Positions 35,378-44,123 of a stretch of 64,000 nucleotides of DNA are shown here, one piece after another (positions within the stretch are counted from its first letter, which is position 1; each line of letters starts with the position of its first letter). The position numbers and the translations under genes are program-made. The stretch comes from CAWUIO01 sp963922455 (lineage in GTDB: Bacteria > Bacteroidota > Bacteroidia > Cytophagales > Microscillaceae). The notes under the pieces were generated by a model. That model was given only the letters and a program-made list of their open reading frames with translations. It ran no database searches and had not been told where the DNA came from. The DNA is taken from assembly GCA_963922455.1 (NCBI GenBank), contig CAWUIO010000019.1, positions 6,220 to 70,219 of the forward strand, read 5' to 3'.

Positions 35378-37882
35378 ATGAAGAACTTACTGCTTGGACT
35401 TATAGTCCTTTTATGGGCCAATTGCCTATCTGCCCAAGGGCTTAATCCGGGGCGAAACCTCCCTAGTCAAAATGGGAAAAGCATTGATGCTTTAAACCCC
35501 AAAGAATACATCATTGCCGAAATACGGGTAGTGGGTACTCGTTTCTTAGATGGAAACGCCCTGTCTTCTATGTCAGGTCTTAGTAAAGGGCAAAAAATTA
35601 CCATTCCCGGTTCGGCCGTTAGTGATGCAATCAAACGTCTATGGAAAAGTGGTATTTTGGGAGATGTAAAAATATACGCCGACCGAATCGTTGGAGACGA
35701 TATTTATTTAGTTATTGACTTGAAAGAAAGACCTAAATTATCACGCTATGTTTTCAGTGGCGTGCGAAAAGGTGAGGAAACTGCTCTCAAAGATAAAGTG
35801 AATATACCGGGTAAAATCGTGACCCAATCCTTATTGCGAAATACCAAACGAACGGTTGAAGACCACTTTAAAGAAAAAGGTTTCTTAAATTGTTCTGTAA
35901 ACATCATTCAAGTGCAGGATACGATACTAAGTAATAGTGTATTACTACGTATCAATGTTAATAAAGGGAATAGAGTTAAAATTCAAAGCCTAGAAATTGA
36001 AGGGAATGAAGCAATCCCTGATAAAAAACTGGCCAAAAAGTTAAAAAAGACCAAGCAACGCAAAGCCTTCAGAATATTTTCCTCCTCTAAGTTTGTAAAA
36101 GACCTGTACGAAGAAGATAAAGACAACTTGATTTCCTACTATAATTCTCAAGGATATCGGGATGCCCGTATCCTTAGTGATAGTGTCTATGCCGTGGATG
36201 ATAAACTGATCAATCTGGTTATAAAAGTGGAGGAAGGTCAGAAATATTATTATCGCAATATCACGTGGGCCGGTAATTATGTCTATGATGATAAAACCCT
36301 ATCGAGGGTACTTGGAATTAATAAAGGAGATGTATACGATTTAGAAACTCTGGAAAAACGACTCAATTTCAGTCAGACCGATCTAGATATCACCTCGCTT
36401 TACATGGATGATGGCTACCTCTTTTTTAATGTTAACCCCGTTGAAGTCGCCGTGGTAGGAGATTCCATCGATATTGTGATGCAAATCTATGAAGGTACCC
36501 AAGCCAATGTAAACCGAGTAATCCTTAAAGGAAATGACAAAACCTCTGATAAGGTTGTACTACGAGAGATTAGAACGGTACCTGGTCAGAAGTTTAGTCG
36601 TACAGATTTGATCCGCTCACAAAGGGAAATCGCCACGCTCGGATACTTTGATCAAGAACAAATAGGGATTACCCCCTTGCCTAATATAAACGATGGAACC
36701 GTTGATATTGAATACTCGGTAGTAGAAAAACCAAGCGATCAAATTGAACTGTCCGGAGGTTGGGGAGGAGCCTTTGGGTTTGTAGGTACCCTGGGACTTG
36801 TCTTCAATAACTTTTCTTTGAGAAAGCTGTTCAAATTCAAAGATTGGGGAGGGATTCTCCCATCGGGAGATGGACAAAGGCTTGCTTTACGGGTTCAGTC
36901 TACGGGAAGGAGATTCCAAACCTATACTATGACTTTCACCGAGCCTTGGTTGGGAGGACGCAAGCCTAATTCTTTCTCGGTAAACCTAAGCCACTCTGTA
37001 CAGCGAACCTTTTCTGGTTCCGAACAAATCGGGTCATTACAGGTAACTGGGGTCACGTTTAGCTTAGGCCGCCGCCTAAGATGGCCAGATAACTTCTTTA
37101 CCTTGTCAAACTCAGTTTCCTTCCTACGGTACAATCTAGACAACTTCACGAATATTCTTGGGTTTACAGACGGGATTGCCCGTAATGTTGCCTTCAATAC
37201 CACATTCGCCCGGAATAGTATTGATAATCCTACCTTTCCAAGAAGAGGTTCTAGCTTATCTTTGAGTTTAAGCTTAACCCCTCCTTATTCTTTATTCCGT
37301 AGTGACCAAAACTTCAGTGAGCAAACCGATGAAGAAAAATTTAGATGGGTAGAATACCATAAGTGGATGATTGACAACTCTTGGTTTACCGAACTCTTTG
37401 CCAAATTTGTCTTGCACACCCGAGCCCACTTCGGGTTTATTGGCGCTTATAACAGTGAATTAGGTGTGGGGCCCTTTGAGCGATTTGTCTTAGGTGGGGA
37501 CGGACTTACCGGACAGAACTTTTTATTGGGTACCGATATTATCGGTTTGAGAGGGTATGAAAATAACTCCATTACTCCTCCTGGTGTATCGGGTGGGGTG
37601 GTCTATAATAAGTTTGTGATGGAGCTCCGATTCCCGGTATCCCTTAACCCTGCGGCTACGGTCTTCTTACTAGGCTTTATTGAAGGGGGAAATAACTTTA
37701 GCAATTTTTCGGAGTATAACCCGTTTAATTTGAAACGATCTGCTGGATTTGGAGCCCGAATCTTTATGCCCGCTTTTGGTCTTATCGGACTTGACTGGGG
37801 GTACGGGTTTGATGACATACCCACAGCCCCAGGAGCTAGCGGACCGCAATTTCACTTTACTATTGGTCAACAGCTTAGATAA
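35378..37882 (+). CDS. bamA: Outer-membrane protein assembly factor BamA
   Basis: 834 residues. Signal peptide (residues 1-19), five predicted POTRA domains to about residue 440 (for example EIEGNEAIPDKKLAKKL; VILKGNDKTSDKVVLREI), then the Omp85 16-strand barrel with the family motif VLGGDGLTG (about residue 705) and LRGYENNSI, the L6 RGF/Y-type motif. It ends in an aromatic-poor but typical strand (FHFTIGQQLR). It inserts beta-barrel proteins into the outer membrane, with the Skp-like proteins encoded downstream as periplasmic helpers. Confidence 0.94.
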   Translation: MKNLLLGLIVLLWANCLSAQGLNPGRNLPSQNGKSIDALNPKEYIIAEIRVVGTRFLDGNALSSMSGLSKGQKITIPGSAVSDAIKRLWKSGILGDVKIYADRIVGDDIYLVIDLKERPKLSRYVFSGVRKGEETALKDKVNIPGKIVTQSLLRNTKRTVEDHFKEKGFLNCSVNIIQVQDTILSNSVLLRINVNKGNRVKIQSLEIEGNEAIPDKKLAKKLKKTKQRKAFRIFSSSKFVKDLYEEDKDNLISYYNSQGYRDARILSDSVYAVDDKLINLVIKVEEGQKYYYRNITWAGNYVYDDKTLSRVLGINKGDVYDLETLEKRLNFSQTDLDITSLYMDDGYLFFNVNPVEVAVVGDSIDIVMQIYEGTQANVNRVILKGNDKTSDKVVLREIRTVPGQKFSRTDLIRSQREIATLGYFDQEQIGITPLPNINDGTVDIEYSVVEKPSDQIELSGGWGGAFGFVGTLGLVFNNFSLRKLFKFKDWGGILPSGDGQRLALRVQSTGRRFQTYTMTFTEPWLGGRKPNSFSVNLSHSVQRTFSGSEQIGSLQVTGVTFSLGRRLRWPDNFFTLSNSVSFLRYNLDNFTNILGFTDGIARNVAFNTTFARNSIDNPTFPRRGSSLSLSLSLTPPYSLFRSDQNFSEQTDEEKFRWVEYHKWMIDNSWFTELFAKFVLHTRAHFGFIGAYNSELGVGPFERFVLGGDGLTGQNFLLGTDIIGLRGYENNSITPPGVSGGVVYNKFVMELRFPVSLNPAATVFLLGFIEGGNNFSNFSEYNPFNLKRSAGFGARIFMPAFGLIGLDWGYGFDDIPTAPGASGPQFHFTIGQQLR

Positions 37883-37922
37883 TGGTTTTTTCCATTCAAT
37901 TCAGAATAATGTGTAGGTTCTT

Positions 37923-38465
37923 ATGAAAAGAGTAATGTTTTTTCTATTTTTGTGCACTATTTTCACAAATTCGCTACAAGCTCAGAAGTTTGGATATATC
38001 GATGCCGATTTTGTGTTGACACAAATGGATGAGTACAAAGAGGCGATGAAAGAAATTCAGGAGTCTGTTAGCAAGTGGAGGGCCGATATCGACAAAAAGA
38101 ATAGTGAAGTCCAGAAAATGTTGGATAGCTACAAAGCCGAAGAAATCCTCTTGACTCCCGAGATGAAGACAGAACGTAAAGCAGCCATTGACGAGAAAGA
38201 AAAAGAGGTCCAAGAGCTAAGTAATAAAATATTTGGACCCGACGGTCAATTCTTTGCCCGACAACAAGATTTGATTAAACCGGCCCAAGAGAAACTTTAC
38301 GAGGCGGTACAAAAAGTTGCCCGCCGAAACAAACTCCAATTTATTTTCACAAACACCGAAGGTCTTACCATGATATACGCCGAGCCCCGACACGACTATA
38401 CCGAAGAAGTGATCGAAGAGCTGGGTTTGAACCAACCGGAAGAAAATCCGGAAGATGGAGACTAG
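37923..38465 (+). CDS. OmpH/Skp-family periplasmic chaperone 1
   Basis: 180 residues: signal peptide (1-20, ending LQAQ), the Skp start FGYIDADFVLTQMDEYKEA, a long charged helical segment (SKWRADIDKKNSEVQKML, coiled coil), and a C-terminal beta edge NKLQFIFTNTEGLTMIYAEP. Skp trimers hold unfolded outer-membrane proteins. It is 40 bp after bamA and is the first of three consecutive paralogues. Confidence 0.9.
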   Translation: MKRVMFFLFLCTIFTNSLQAQKFGYIDADFVLTQMDEYKEAMKEIQESVSKWRADIDKKNSEVQKMLDSYKAEEILLTPEMKTERKAAIDEKEKEVQELSNKIFGPDGQFFARQQDLIKPAQEKLYEAVQKVARRNKLQFIFTNTEGLTMIYAEPRHDYTEEVIEELGLNQPEENPEDGD

Positions 38466-38477
38466 TTATTTTATTCA

Positions 38478-39518
38478 ATGAAATTAAAAATCATGAAAAA
38501 TAAGAGTGTACTATTTATTGCTCTTGCCCTTTGCTTACTTAGCTTAAATCTAAGTGCTCAGGGTAAAATTGGCTTTGTAGACGAAACCTACATCGCCCAA
38601 AACCTTCCTGAATATGCTACTATTCAGCAAGAAATGAAGGCTTATCAGGATAAGGCCCAAGCTGAAATTAAAGCCCTGGAAGATGAATATACCAAGAAAA
38701 TTCAGGAGGTAGAAGCCTTAGACCCCGAAGTTACTCCGGGTCCTATTGTACAGTCAAGATTAAAAGAAATTCAAGATCTAGAAAAACAAATCCAGGAACT
38801 GCAAAACTTGGCCAATCAAGAGTACCAGGGCATGCTAAGCCAGAAATTAAAGCCGGTCTACGATAAGATGTCCAAAGCTATTGAAGAAGTGGCCCTAGCC
38901 CAAGGTAATATCTACATTTTCCGGATTGAGTCCTTGCTTTACAAGCAAGACAAAAATAACCTCTCCAATCTAGTACTAAAGCAAATGGGGGTTACTCCTA
39001 CTCCCAACCCCGAATTGGATACTAGCACCTGGGGAAGCCCCACAGCTTCTAATAAAATTGGCGTAGCCGATATTAATTATATCCTTCCTAAACTACCGGC
39101 CTTTACCGATGCCCAAAAAGTAATGAAAGTTTATACCGATAAACTCCAGGAATCGGTGCAAAAAATACAAGCCGAGTATCAAGAAATTGAAAGAAGAGGA
39201 GGACAAATGACCCCCGAAACTCCTAAGGCCCAACGCGACCAATTGGTGAGTGAACTGAAAGCCAAACAGGAAGAATTACTCAAAGCTCAGCAAAATGCCC
39301 AGGAGCAAATGTCTAAAAAGCAGAATACTTTGATGGAACCCATCGAGAAAGATGTCATGGAAAAAATCAAAGAAGTGTCCGAAGCCCAAGGGTATACCTA
39401 TATCCTCCGTATTGAAGCTTCTTTTTACGAACCGGCAGAGAATAATATTTCCGATAGCATCCTCCGTAAAATGGGGGTTGACCCCATAGCCGATTCAGGG
39501 AGCGACACCGGTAACTAA
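38478..39518 (+). CDS. Tandem double OmpH/Skp-family chaperone
   Basis: 346 residues holding two complete Skp units: signal peptide, then GKIGFVDETYIAQNLPEYATIQQEM (unit 1) and NKIGVADINYILPKLPAFTDAQKVM (unit 2, from about residue 193), each with a coiled-coil arm and a YIFRIES / YILRIEA closing edge followed by LRKMGV-type ends. Most Skp proteins are one unit and work as trimers, so an internal duplication is unusual. A start at 38493 (MKNKS...) is possible. Confidence 0.88.
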   Translation: MKLKIMKNKSVLFIALALCLLSLNLSAQGKIGFVDETYIAQNLPEYATIQQEMKAYQDKAQAEIKALEDEYTKKIQEVEALDPEVTPGPIVQSRLKEIQDLEKQIQELQNLANQEYQGMLSQKLKPVYDKMSKAIEEVALAQGNIYIFRIESLLYKQDKNNLSNLVLKQMGVTPTPNPELDTSTWGSPTASNKIGVADINYILPKLPAFTDAQKVMKVYTDKLQESVQKIQAEYQEIERRGGQMTPETPKAQRDQLVSELKAKQEELLKAQQNAQEQMSKKQNTLMEPIEKDVMEKIKEVSEAQGYTYILRIEASFYEPAENNISDSILRKMGVDPIADSGSDTGN

Positions 39519-39554
39519 TTATCTTTTCAATTTGATTTACTCGAACTAGATACA

Positions 39555-40076
39555 ATGAAAAAAATATTCGTATATACATTTTTGGGATTGGCGCTCATGA
39601 CGTTCTCTCAAAGCCAAGTACAAGCCCAAGGTAAGATTGCCTTTATTGACTTACAAAAAGTATTGCCTCAAATCCCCGAATACCAAACGGCCCAGACAAA
39701 GATGGAGTCTTATGCCAAATTGGTAGAAGAGGAATTGAAAAACCGGGAGTCGGAATTAACTGCCAAACTCAAAGACTATCAAGACAATGGGGCTGGTTAT
39801 ACTCAAGCTCTAAGAGCAGTAAAAGAACGGGAGTTGCAGTCTTTAGATCGTCAATTACAGGAGTTTCAGGCCAGTATCCAACAAGATGCCCAGAAAAAAG
39901 AATTTGAATTGCTCTCTCCTATTTACGAGAAAGTAGATAAAGCTATCCAAGATGTGGCCAGTGAAAACACCTATGCCTTTGTTTTAAAGTCGGAGTTTTG
40001 CTCGGCAACGGTGAAGCAAAATGATATTTCCAATAAGGTATTGACCAAGATGGGAGTTACCCCTAGTCAAAACTAA
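39555..40076 (+). CDS. OmpH/Skp-family periplasmic chaperone 3
   Basis: 173 residues, signal peptide (1-24, ending VQAQ), GKIAFIDLQKVLPQIPEYQTAQ, a charged coiled-coil arm and the closing edge YAFVLKSEF, ending NKVLTKMGVTP. The shared LxKMGV ending with both units of the preceding protein shows that these arose by local duplication. A strong terminator follows. Confidence 0.9.
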   Translation: MKKIFVYTFLGLALMTFSQSQVQAQGKIAFIDLQKVLPQIPEYQTAQTKMESYAKLVEEELKNRESELTAKLKDYQDNGAGYTQALRAVKERELQSLDRQLQEFQASIQQDAQKKEFELLSPIYEKVDKAIQDVASENTYAFVLKSEFCSATVKQNDISNKVLTKMGVTPSQN

Positions 40077-40099
40077 TTCCTCCCTCAAGGGGATGAACG

Positions 40100-40130
40100 G
40101 CCTGCCGGAACCTACCGGTAGGCTTTTTTT
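40100..40130 (+). terminator. Rho-independent terminator after the ompH genes
   Basis: GCCTGCCGG (40100-40108) pairs with CCGGTAGGC (40115-40123) with one G-T pair, followed by seven T. It lies 24 bp past the third Skp gene and just before the LD-carboxypeptidase start at 40150, so that gene needs its own promoter or depends on read-through. Confidence 0.85.
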
Positions 40131-40149
40131 ATATATACATTTCCTGCCT

Positions 40150-41058
40150 ATGCATCAGCCCCCTTATCTAAAGAAAAACGACCGGGTAGCTATCGTGGCC
40201 CCGGCCAAAAAAGTAAATCGGCCCGAAATGCAAATGGCCATTCAAATTCTGGAGGGCTGGGGCCTGGAAGTGATACTGGGTAAATATGTTTATAATATTT
40301 ATAATCAATTTGCCGGTACCGATCGGGAAAGAGCCGAAGACCTGCAAAACATGCTGGATGATCCGAGCATCCAAGCCATCATTTGTGCCCGGGGGGGGTA
40401 TGGAACCACTCGGATCATTGACTCCTTATCTTTTGATTCTTTCTTGGCCCAGCCTAAGTGGTTGGTAGGTTTTAGTGATATTACAGTCTTACATTGCCAT
40501 ATCCACAACCTGGGGGTGTGCAGCATCCACGGCATCATGCCAATGCTCTTTCCTAAGCAGACCGAACAAACCCTGGAAAGCTTGCGACGGGCCCTTTTTG
40601 GCGAGCCCTTGCATTATGAGTCTCTGGCTCACCCTCTTAATCGCCTGGGCAAAGCAAGGGGAGAGCTCGTGGGAGGTAATTTGTCTCTTTTTGCCAATAC
40701 CATTGGCACTCCCTCCGAGATTGACACCCGGGATAAGATCTTGTTTTTGGAAGATGTCAATGAATATCTCTACCATCTGGACCGTATGATGATCCATCTC
40801 TACCGAGCCGGTAAATTGGCCCACTTGGCGGGACTTATCATTGGAGAGTTCTCCCAGGTCAAAGACAATGAAGCTCCCTTTGGTTGGAGTGTCCATGAAA
40901 TCATTGCCGAGTTGGTTGCCGAGTACAATTATCCGGTATGCTATGACTTCCCGGTGGGGCATGAGGTAAATAACCTTTCCATGTATTGTGGGGGAATTGG
41001 CACCTTAGCCGTGCAAGAAAGCGGGATTAGCCTCAGTTTTTCACCGAGGGAGGAGTGA
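40150..41058 (+). CDS. LD-carboxypeptidase (peptidase S66)
   Basis: About 302 residues from ATG 40150; the longer frame from 40093 would translate the terminator hairpin, so it is rejected. It starts LKKNDRVAIVAPAK, has ARGGYGTTRI, the nucleophile region VGFSDITVLH (Ser), GGNLSLFANTIGTP, and the late Glu/His region (LFLEDVNEYLYHLDRM; FPVGHEVNNLS). It cleaves the L,D bond of tetrapeptides in peptidoglycan recycling. In related genomes the ompH genes are commonly followed by murI instead. Confidence 0.9.
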   Translation: MHQPPYLKKNDRVAIVAPAKKVNRPEMQMAIQILEGWGLEVILGKYVYNIYNQFAGTDRERAEDLQNMLDDPSIQAIICARGGYGTTRIIDSLSFDSFLAQPKWLVGFSDITVLHCHIHNLGVCSIHGIMPMLFPKQTEQTLESLRRALFGEPLHYESLAHPLNRLGKARGELVGGNLSLFANTIGTPSEIDTRDKILFLEDVNEYLYHLDRMMIHLYRAGKLAHLAGLIIGEFSQVKDNEAPFGWSVHEIIAELVAEYNYPVCYDFPVGHEVNNLSMYCGGIGTLAVQESGISLSFSPREE

Positions 41059-41075
41059 ATGCCCTAGGGTTTTTA

Positions 41076-41207
41076 GGGGCTTCCCCACGTTGAGGAAATA
41101 TGTGCCCCTTTTTTAGCTAGCTGCCCGCGTGGGTCGGGCTGTCACTACTCGCCGGCCAAACCCGCCATCCAGCGGCGGGCTCAAACAGGCCGTTCCATCC
41201 CTAAGCC
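41076..41207 (-). repeat. Three-helix element copy f (class I)
   Basis: 132 bp read from 41207. Outer arms GGCTT/AAGCC, inner arm GGGATGGAACGGC with GAGTAGTGACAGCCC (A-T version). Third stem CCCACG (41084-41089) with CGTGGG (41128-41133), closing a 38-nt loop. The inner hairpin CCCGCC...GGCGGG is also perfect. It starts 17 bp past the LD-carboxypeptidase stop. Confidence 0.88.
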
Positions 41208-41431
41208 AACTTGAGAGGAGAGAGGAGAGAAAGCTTATCAGTGCCCCTTGTCGGTGTTATAGCGGCGACACCCACAAGCACGAGTAGGCAATACGGGCAT
41301 AGATCTGCCCCCAAGTAAATAGTTACCAGCTTCCCGCTTAGGGGTGTTTAAGCCAAGCAAGACCCATAAGCACGATTATATACTACTTCTTACCGTAAAA
41401 TCTACACCCAATCTACTCTCTTCTTAGAAAT

Positions 41432-41562
41432 GGCTGAGGGATAGAGCGGCATGTCTGAGCTCGTGTAGGCCCTGTGCGTAAAGGCAGCGAGTAGCGAAAG
41501 CCCGACCCCGGCGGCACGCTATAATCCTAGGGCAAGTCAACTTGATCGCCGGGGGCAGCCCC
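41432..41562 (+). repeat. Three-helix element copy g (class I)
   Basis: 131 bp. Outer arms GGCTG/CAGCC, inner arm GGGATAGAGCGGC with GAGTAGCGAAAGCCC. Third stem CCCCGGCG (41506-41513) with CGCCGGGG (41547-41554), 8 bp, closing a 33-nt loop. It ends just before the ahcY terminator. Confidence 0.9.
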
Positions 41563-41579
41563 AAGAACTATGAGCCCAT

Positions 41580-41608
41580 AAAAAAAGCCCGAACCGAAGT
41601 CCGGGCTT
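41580..41608 (-). terminator. Rho-independent terminator of ahcY
   Basis: On the minus strand AAGCCCG (41608-41602) pairs with CGGGCTT (41591-41585), followed by a T-run (complement of 41580-41586). It lies about 20 bp past the ahcY stop. Confidence 0.88.
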
Positions 41609-41627
41609 GTAAAAAAACAGAAAGGGT

Positions 41628-42938
41628 TTAGTATCGGTAGTATTCCGGCTTGAAAGGACCTTCCGGCTCTACTCCAATATACTCGGCCTGATCATCAGAC
41701 AGCTCATCCAATTCTACCCCGATTTTGGCTAGGTGTAGCTTGGCAACTTTTTCGTCCAAATGCTTAGGCAGGGTGTATACTTTGTTTTCGTATTGATCGG
41801 TGTTGATCCAAAGCTCCAATTGGGCAAGTGTTTGGTTGGTAAAGGAGTTAGACATCACAAACGAAGGGTGACCTGTGGCACAACCCAAGTTTACTAGACG
41901 GCCTTCGGCCAAAAGAATGATGTCATTGCCTTCCACGGTGTACTTATCTACCTGCGGCTTGATCTCTACTTTGCTATTCCCGGAGTTATTGTTCAACCAG
42001 GCTACGTCAATCTCATTGTCAAAGTGCCCGATGTTACAAACGATGGCCTTATCTTTCATCTGGCGGAAGTGCTTCTCGGTGATGATGTCTTTGTTACCGG
42101 TGGCGGTTACGATCACATCGGCGATTCCGACAGCATTTTCCATTTTACGTACCTCATAGCCTTCCATAGCCGCTTGAAGGGCACAGATAGGATCAATCTC
42201 CGTAACGATTACTCGAGCTCCGGCCCCACGAAGGGATTTGGCCGATCCTTTTCCTACATCTCCAAAACCAGCTACAACTGCTACTTTACCTCCCATCATC
42301 ACATCGGTAGCCCGTCGGATGGCGTCTACTAAGGATTCTTTACAACCGTACAAGTTGTCAAATTTTGACTTAGTCACCGAGTCGTTTACGTTGATGGCCG
42401 GTAAAGGCAAAGTACCTTTGCGCATACGCTCATACAGACGGTGCACACCCGTAGTGGTTTCCTCGGATAGACCCTTGATGTCTTTCACCAATTCGGGGTA
42501 TTGGTCGAGCACCATGTTGGTTAAATCTCCACCATCATCCAGGATCATATTGAGGGCTTGTCCGCCTTCAAAAGCGTGCAAGGTTTGCTCAATGGCCCAG
42601 TCAAATTCTTCTTCGGTCATGCCTTTCCAGGCAAAAACGGGAATACCCGCCGCCGCGATAGCCGCTGCTGCGTGATCTTGAGTAGAAAAAATATTACATG
42701 AAGACCAAGTAACCTCAGCTCCCAACTCTACCAAAGTCTCGATCAAAACGGCAGTTTGGATGGTCATGTGCAGACAGCCGGCAATGCGGGCCCCTTGCAA
42801 AGGCTTAGACTCGCCATACTCTTCACGCAAGGACATCAAACCAGGCATTTCGGCTTCAGCTAGTTCAATTTCTTTACGTCCCCAATCGGCTAGGGAAATA
42901 TCTTTAACCTTGTAATTCAATTTTTCGGCTTCTAACAT
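41628..42938 (-). CDS. ahcY: Adenosylhomocysteinase
   Basis: 436 residues. It has LADWGRKEIELAEAEMPGL, GCLHMTIQTAVLIETL, INVNDSVTKSKFDN (substrate and NAD contact), GFGDVGKGSAKSL (NAD-binding glycine motif) and the C-terminal KPEYYRY, the NAD-contacting tail. It hydrolyses S-adenosylhomocysteine to adenosine and homocysteine. It stands alone, with its own promoter and terminator. No SAH riboswitch-like structure was seen in the leader. Confidence 0.97.
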   Translation of the reverse strand: MLEAEKLNYKVKDISLADWGRKEIELAEAEMPGLMSLREEYGESKPLQGARIAGCLHMTIQTAVLIETLVELGAEVTWSSCNIFSTQDHAAAAIAAAGIPVFAWKGMTEEEFDWAIEQTLHAFEGGQALNMILDDGGDLTNMVLDQYPELVKDIKGLSEETTTGVHRLYERMRKGTLPLPAINVNDSVTKSKFDNLYGCKESLVDAIRRATDVMMGGKVAVVAGFGDVGKGSAKSLRGAGARVIVTEIDPICALQAAMEGYEVRKMENAVGIADVIVTATGNKDIITEKHFRQMKDKAIVCNIGHFDNEIDVAWLNNNSGNSKVEIKPQVDKYTVEGNDIILLAEGRLVNLGCATGHPSFVMSNSFTNQTLAQLELWINTDQYENKVYTLPKHLDEKVAKLHLAKIGVELDELSDDQAEYIGVEPEGPFKPEYYRY

Positions 42939-42972
42939 AAGAATGGTTTATTTATCAGGAAAAAAAGATACG

Positions 42973-43003
42973 CAAAATTAAGCTTTTTGTGGAATATAGG
43001 CAA
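42973..43003 (-). promoter_or_regulatory. Bacteroidota-type promoter of ahcY
   Basis: On the minus strand TTG (43003-43001), a 20-nt spacer and TAATTTTG (42980-42973) fit the phylum consensus TTG-N19-TAnnTTTG with one extra spacer base. It lies 34 bp before the ahcY start codon. Confidence 0.6.
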
Positions 43004-43183
43004 AAAGCACAAGGGGATGTAAGTATTTGCCTGACATTCAAGTTTTTACAATAAGTTGCTTAGTTGCTAAGGCAATTAACTGAGAGCTTGGAGAAGACTC
43101 CATTTGCTAGAAGAAGTATTTGATCGGGATCACGAAAAGACTTAAATTGCCAGCAAATAAATTGGGTACAAATATTTGACGCA

Positions 43184-44110
43184 GTGAAAAAAGTACTAAT
43201 TACCGGCTCGAATGGTCTCCTGGGGCAAAAACTAGTCTCCTTATATCTTCGGGGAGAATATCGAGAAAAATATGCAGTGGTGGCTACCTCTCGCGGAGAA
43301 AATCGGATCAATCGGATAGAAGGGTTCTATTACCGAAGCATGGATGTGTGCCAAGCCGAGGAAATCAGGCAGGTCTTGGACGAAGAAAAAGTGGATGTCG
43401 TGATACATACCGCCGCGATGACCCAAGTGGATTTGTGCGAAACGGAACGCGAGGCGTGTTGGGAACTTAATGTCAAATCGGTTGAGTACTTAAGCAAAGC
43501 CTGCGAGGAAAGGAATATTTTATTTATACACCTTTCTACCGATTTTATTTTTGACGGAGAAGCTGGCCCTTATGCCGAAGAAGATGGGGCCAATCCAATA
43601 AGTTATTACGGAGAGAGTAAATGGGCCGCTGAGCAGGTAATTAAGGCAAGTACAGGACCCTGGGCCATTGTACGGACTGTCCTGGTATACGGTATCAGTG
43701 AGGCGATGAGCCGATCGAATATAATTTTATGGGTGAAAAAATCCTTGGAGTCTGGTAAGACCATTCACGTAGTGGATGATCAGTGGCGTAGCCCAACTTT
43801 GGCCGAAGATTTGGCAAAGGGATGTTTTCTAATTGCCGAACAAGGAGCTAGGGGTGTTTTCAACATTTCTGGGAGTGAGGTACTTACTCCCTACGAAATG
43901 GCCATTGAAACCGCCGACTTTTTTCAACTGGATAAGTCCTTGATTGAAAGAACCGATGGCTCCCAATTTAAACAAGCCGCCAAGCGCCCCCCGCGTACGG
44001 GCTTGATTATTGATAAAGCCCGTAAAGAATTAGGCTATCAGCCGCGCACATTTACCGAAGGGATTGCTATTTTGAAAGAACAAATCAAATCCTTTGGTTT
44101 ACACGTTTGA
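43184..44110 (+). CDS. RmlD-like NAD(P)-dependent sugar-nucleotide reductase
   Basis: 308 residues from a GTG start. Extended SDR with GSNGLLGQKLV at residues 7-17, a catalytic YYGESKWAAE (Tyr-x3-Lys) near residue 145, and RTVLVYG; the pattern resembles dTDP-4-dehydrorhamnose reductase (RmlD). No other rml gene is nearby, so the substrate is open. It is 13 bp before the methyltransferase gene and probably cotranscribed with it. Confidence 0.82.
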   Translation: MKKVLITGSNGLLGQKLVSLYLRGEYREKYAVVATSRGENRINRIEGFYYRSMDVCQAEEIRQVLDEEKVDVVIHTAAMTQVDLCETEREACWELNVKSVEYLSKACEERNILFIHLSTDFIFDGEAGPYAEEDGANPISYYGESKWAAEQVIKASTGPWAIVRTVLVYGISEAMSRSNIILWVKKSLESGKTIHVVDDQWRSPTLAEDLAKGCFLIAEQGARGVFNISGSEVLTPYEMAIETADFFQLDKSLIERTDGSQFKQAAKRPPRTGLIIDKARKELGYQPRTFTEGIAILKEQIKSFGLHV

Positions 44111-44123
44111 TTTTTAGAGGATC

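Larger units (their letters stand above)
41059..41627. other. 569 bp gene-free region holding two three-helix elements
   Basis: Copies f (minus) and g (plus) lie with their 5' ends facing each other across 224 bp (41208-41431). That middle DNA contains a 14-base near-repeat, ACCCACAAGCACGA at 41270 and ACCCATAAGCACGA at 41362, and no gene. The right end holds the ahcY terminator. Confidence 0.6.

Noticed and set aside
40093..40149. Earlier ATG for the LD-carboxypeptidase
   Set aside because: It would translate the terminator of the ompH operon; ATG 40150 gives the family N-terminus.
42939..43183. SAH or SAM riboswitch before ahcY
   Set aside because: A plain promoter lies 34 bp from the start codon, leaving no room for a leader structure.
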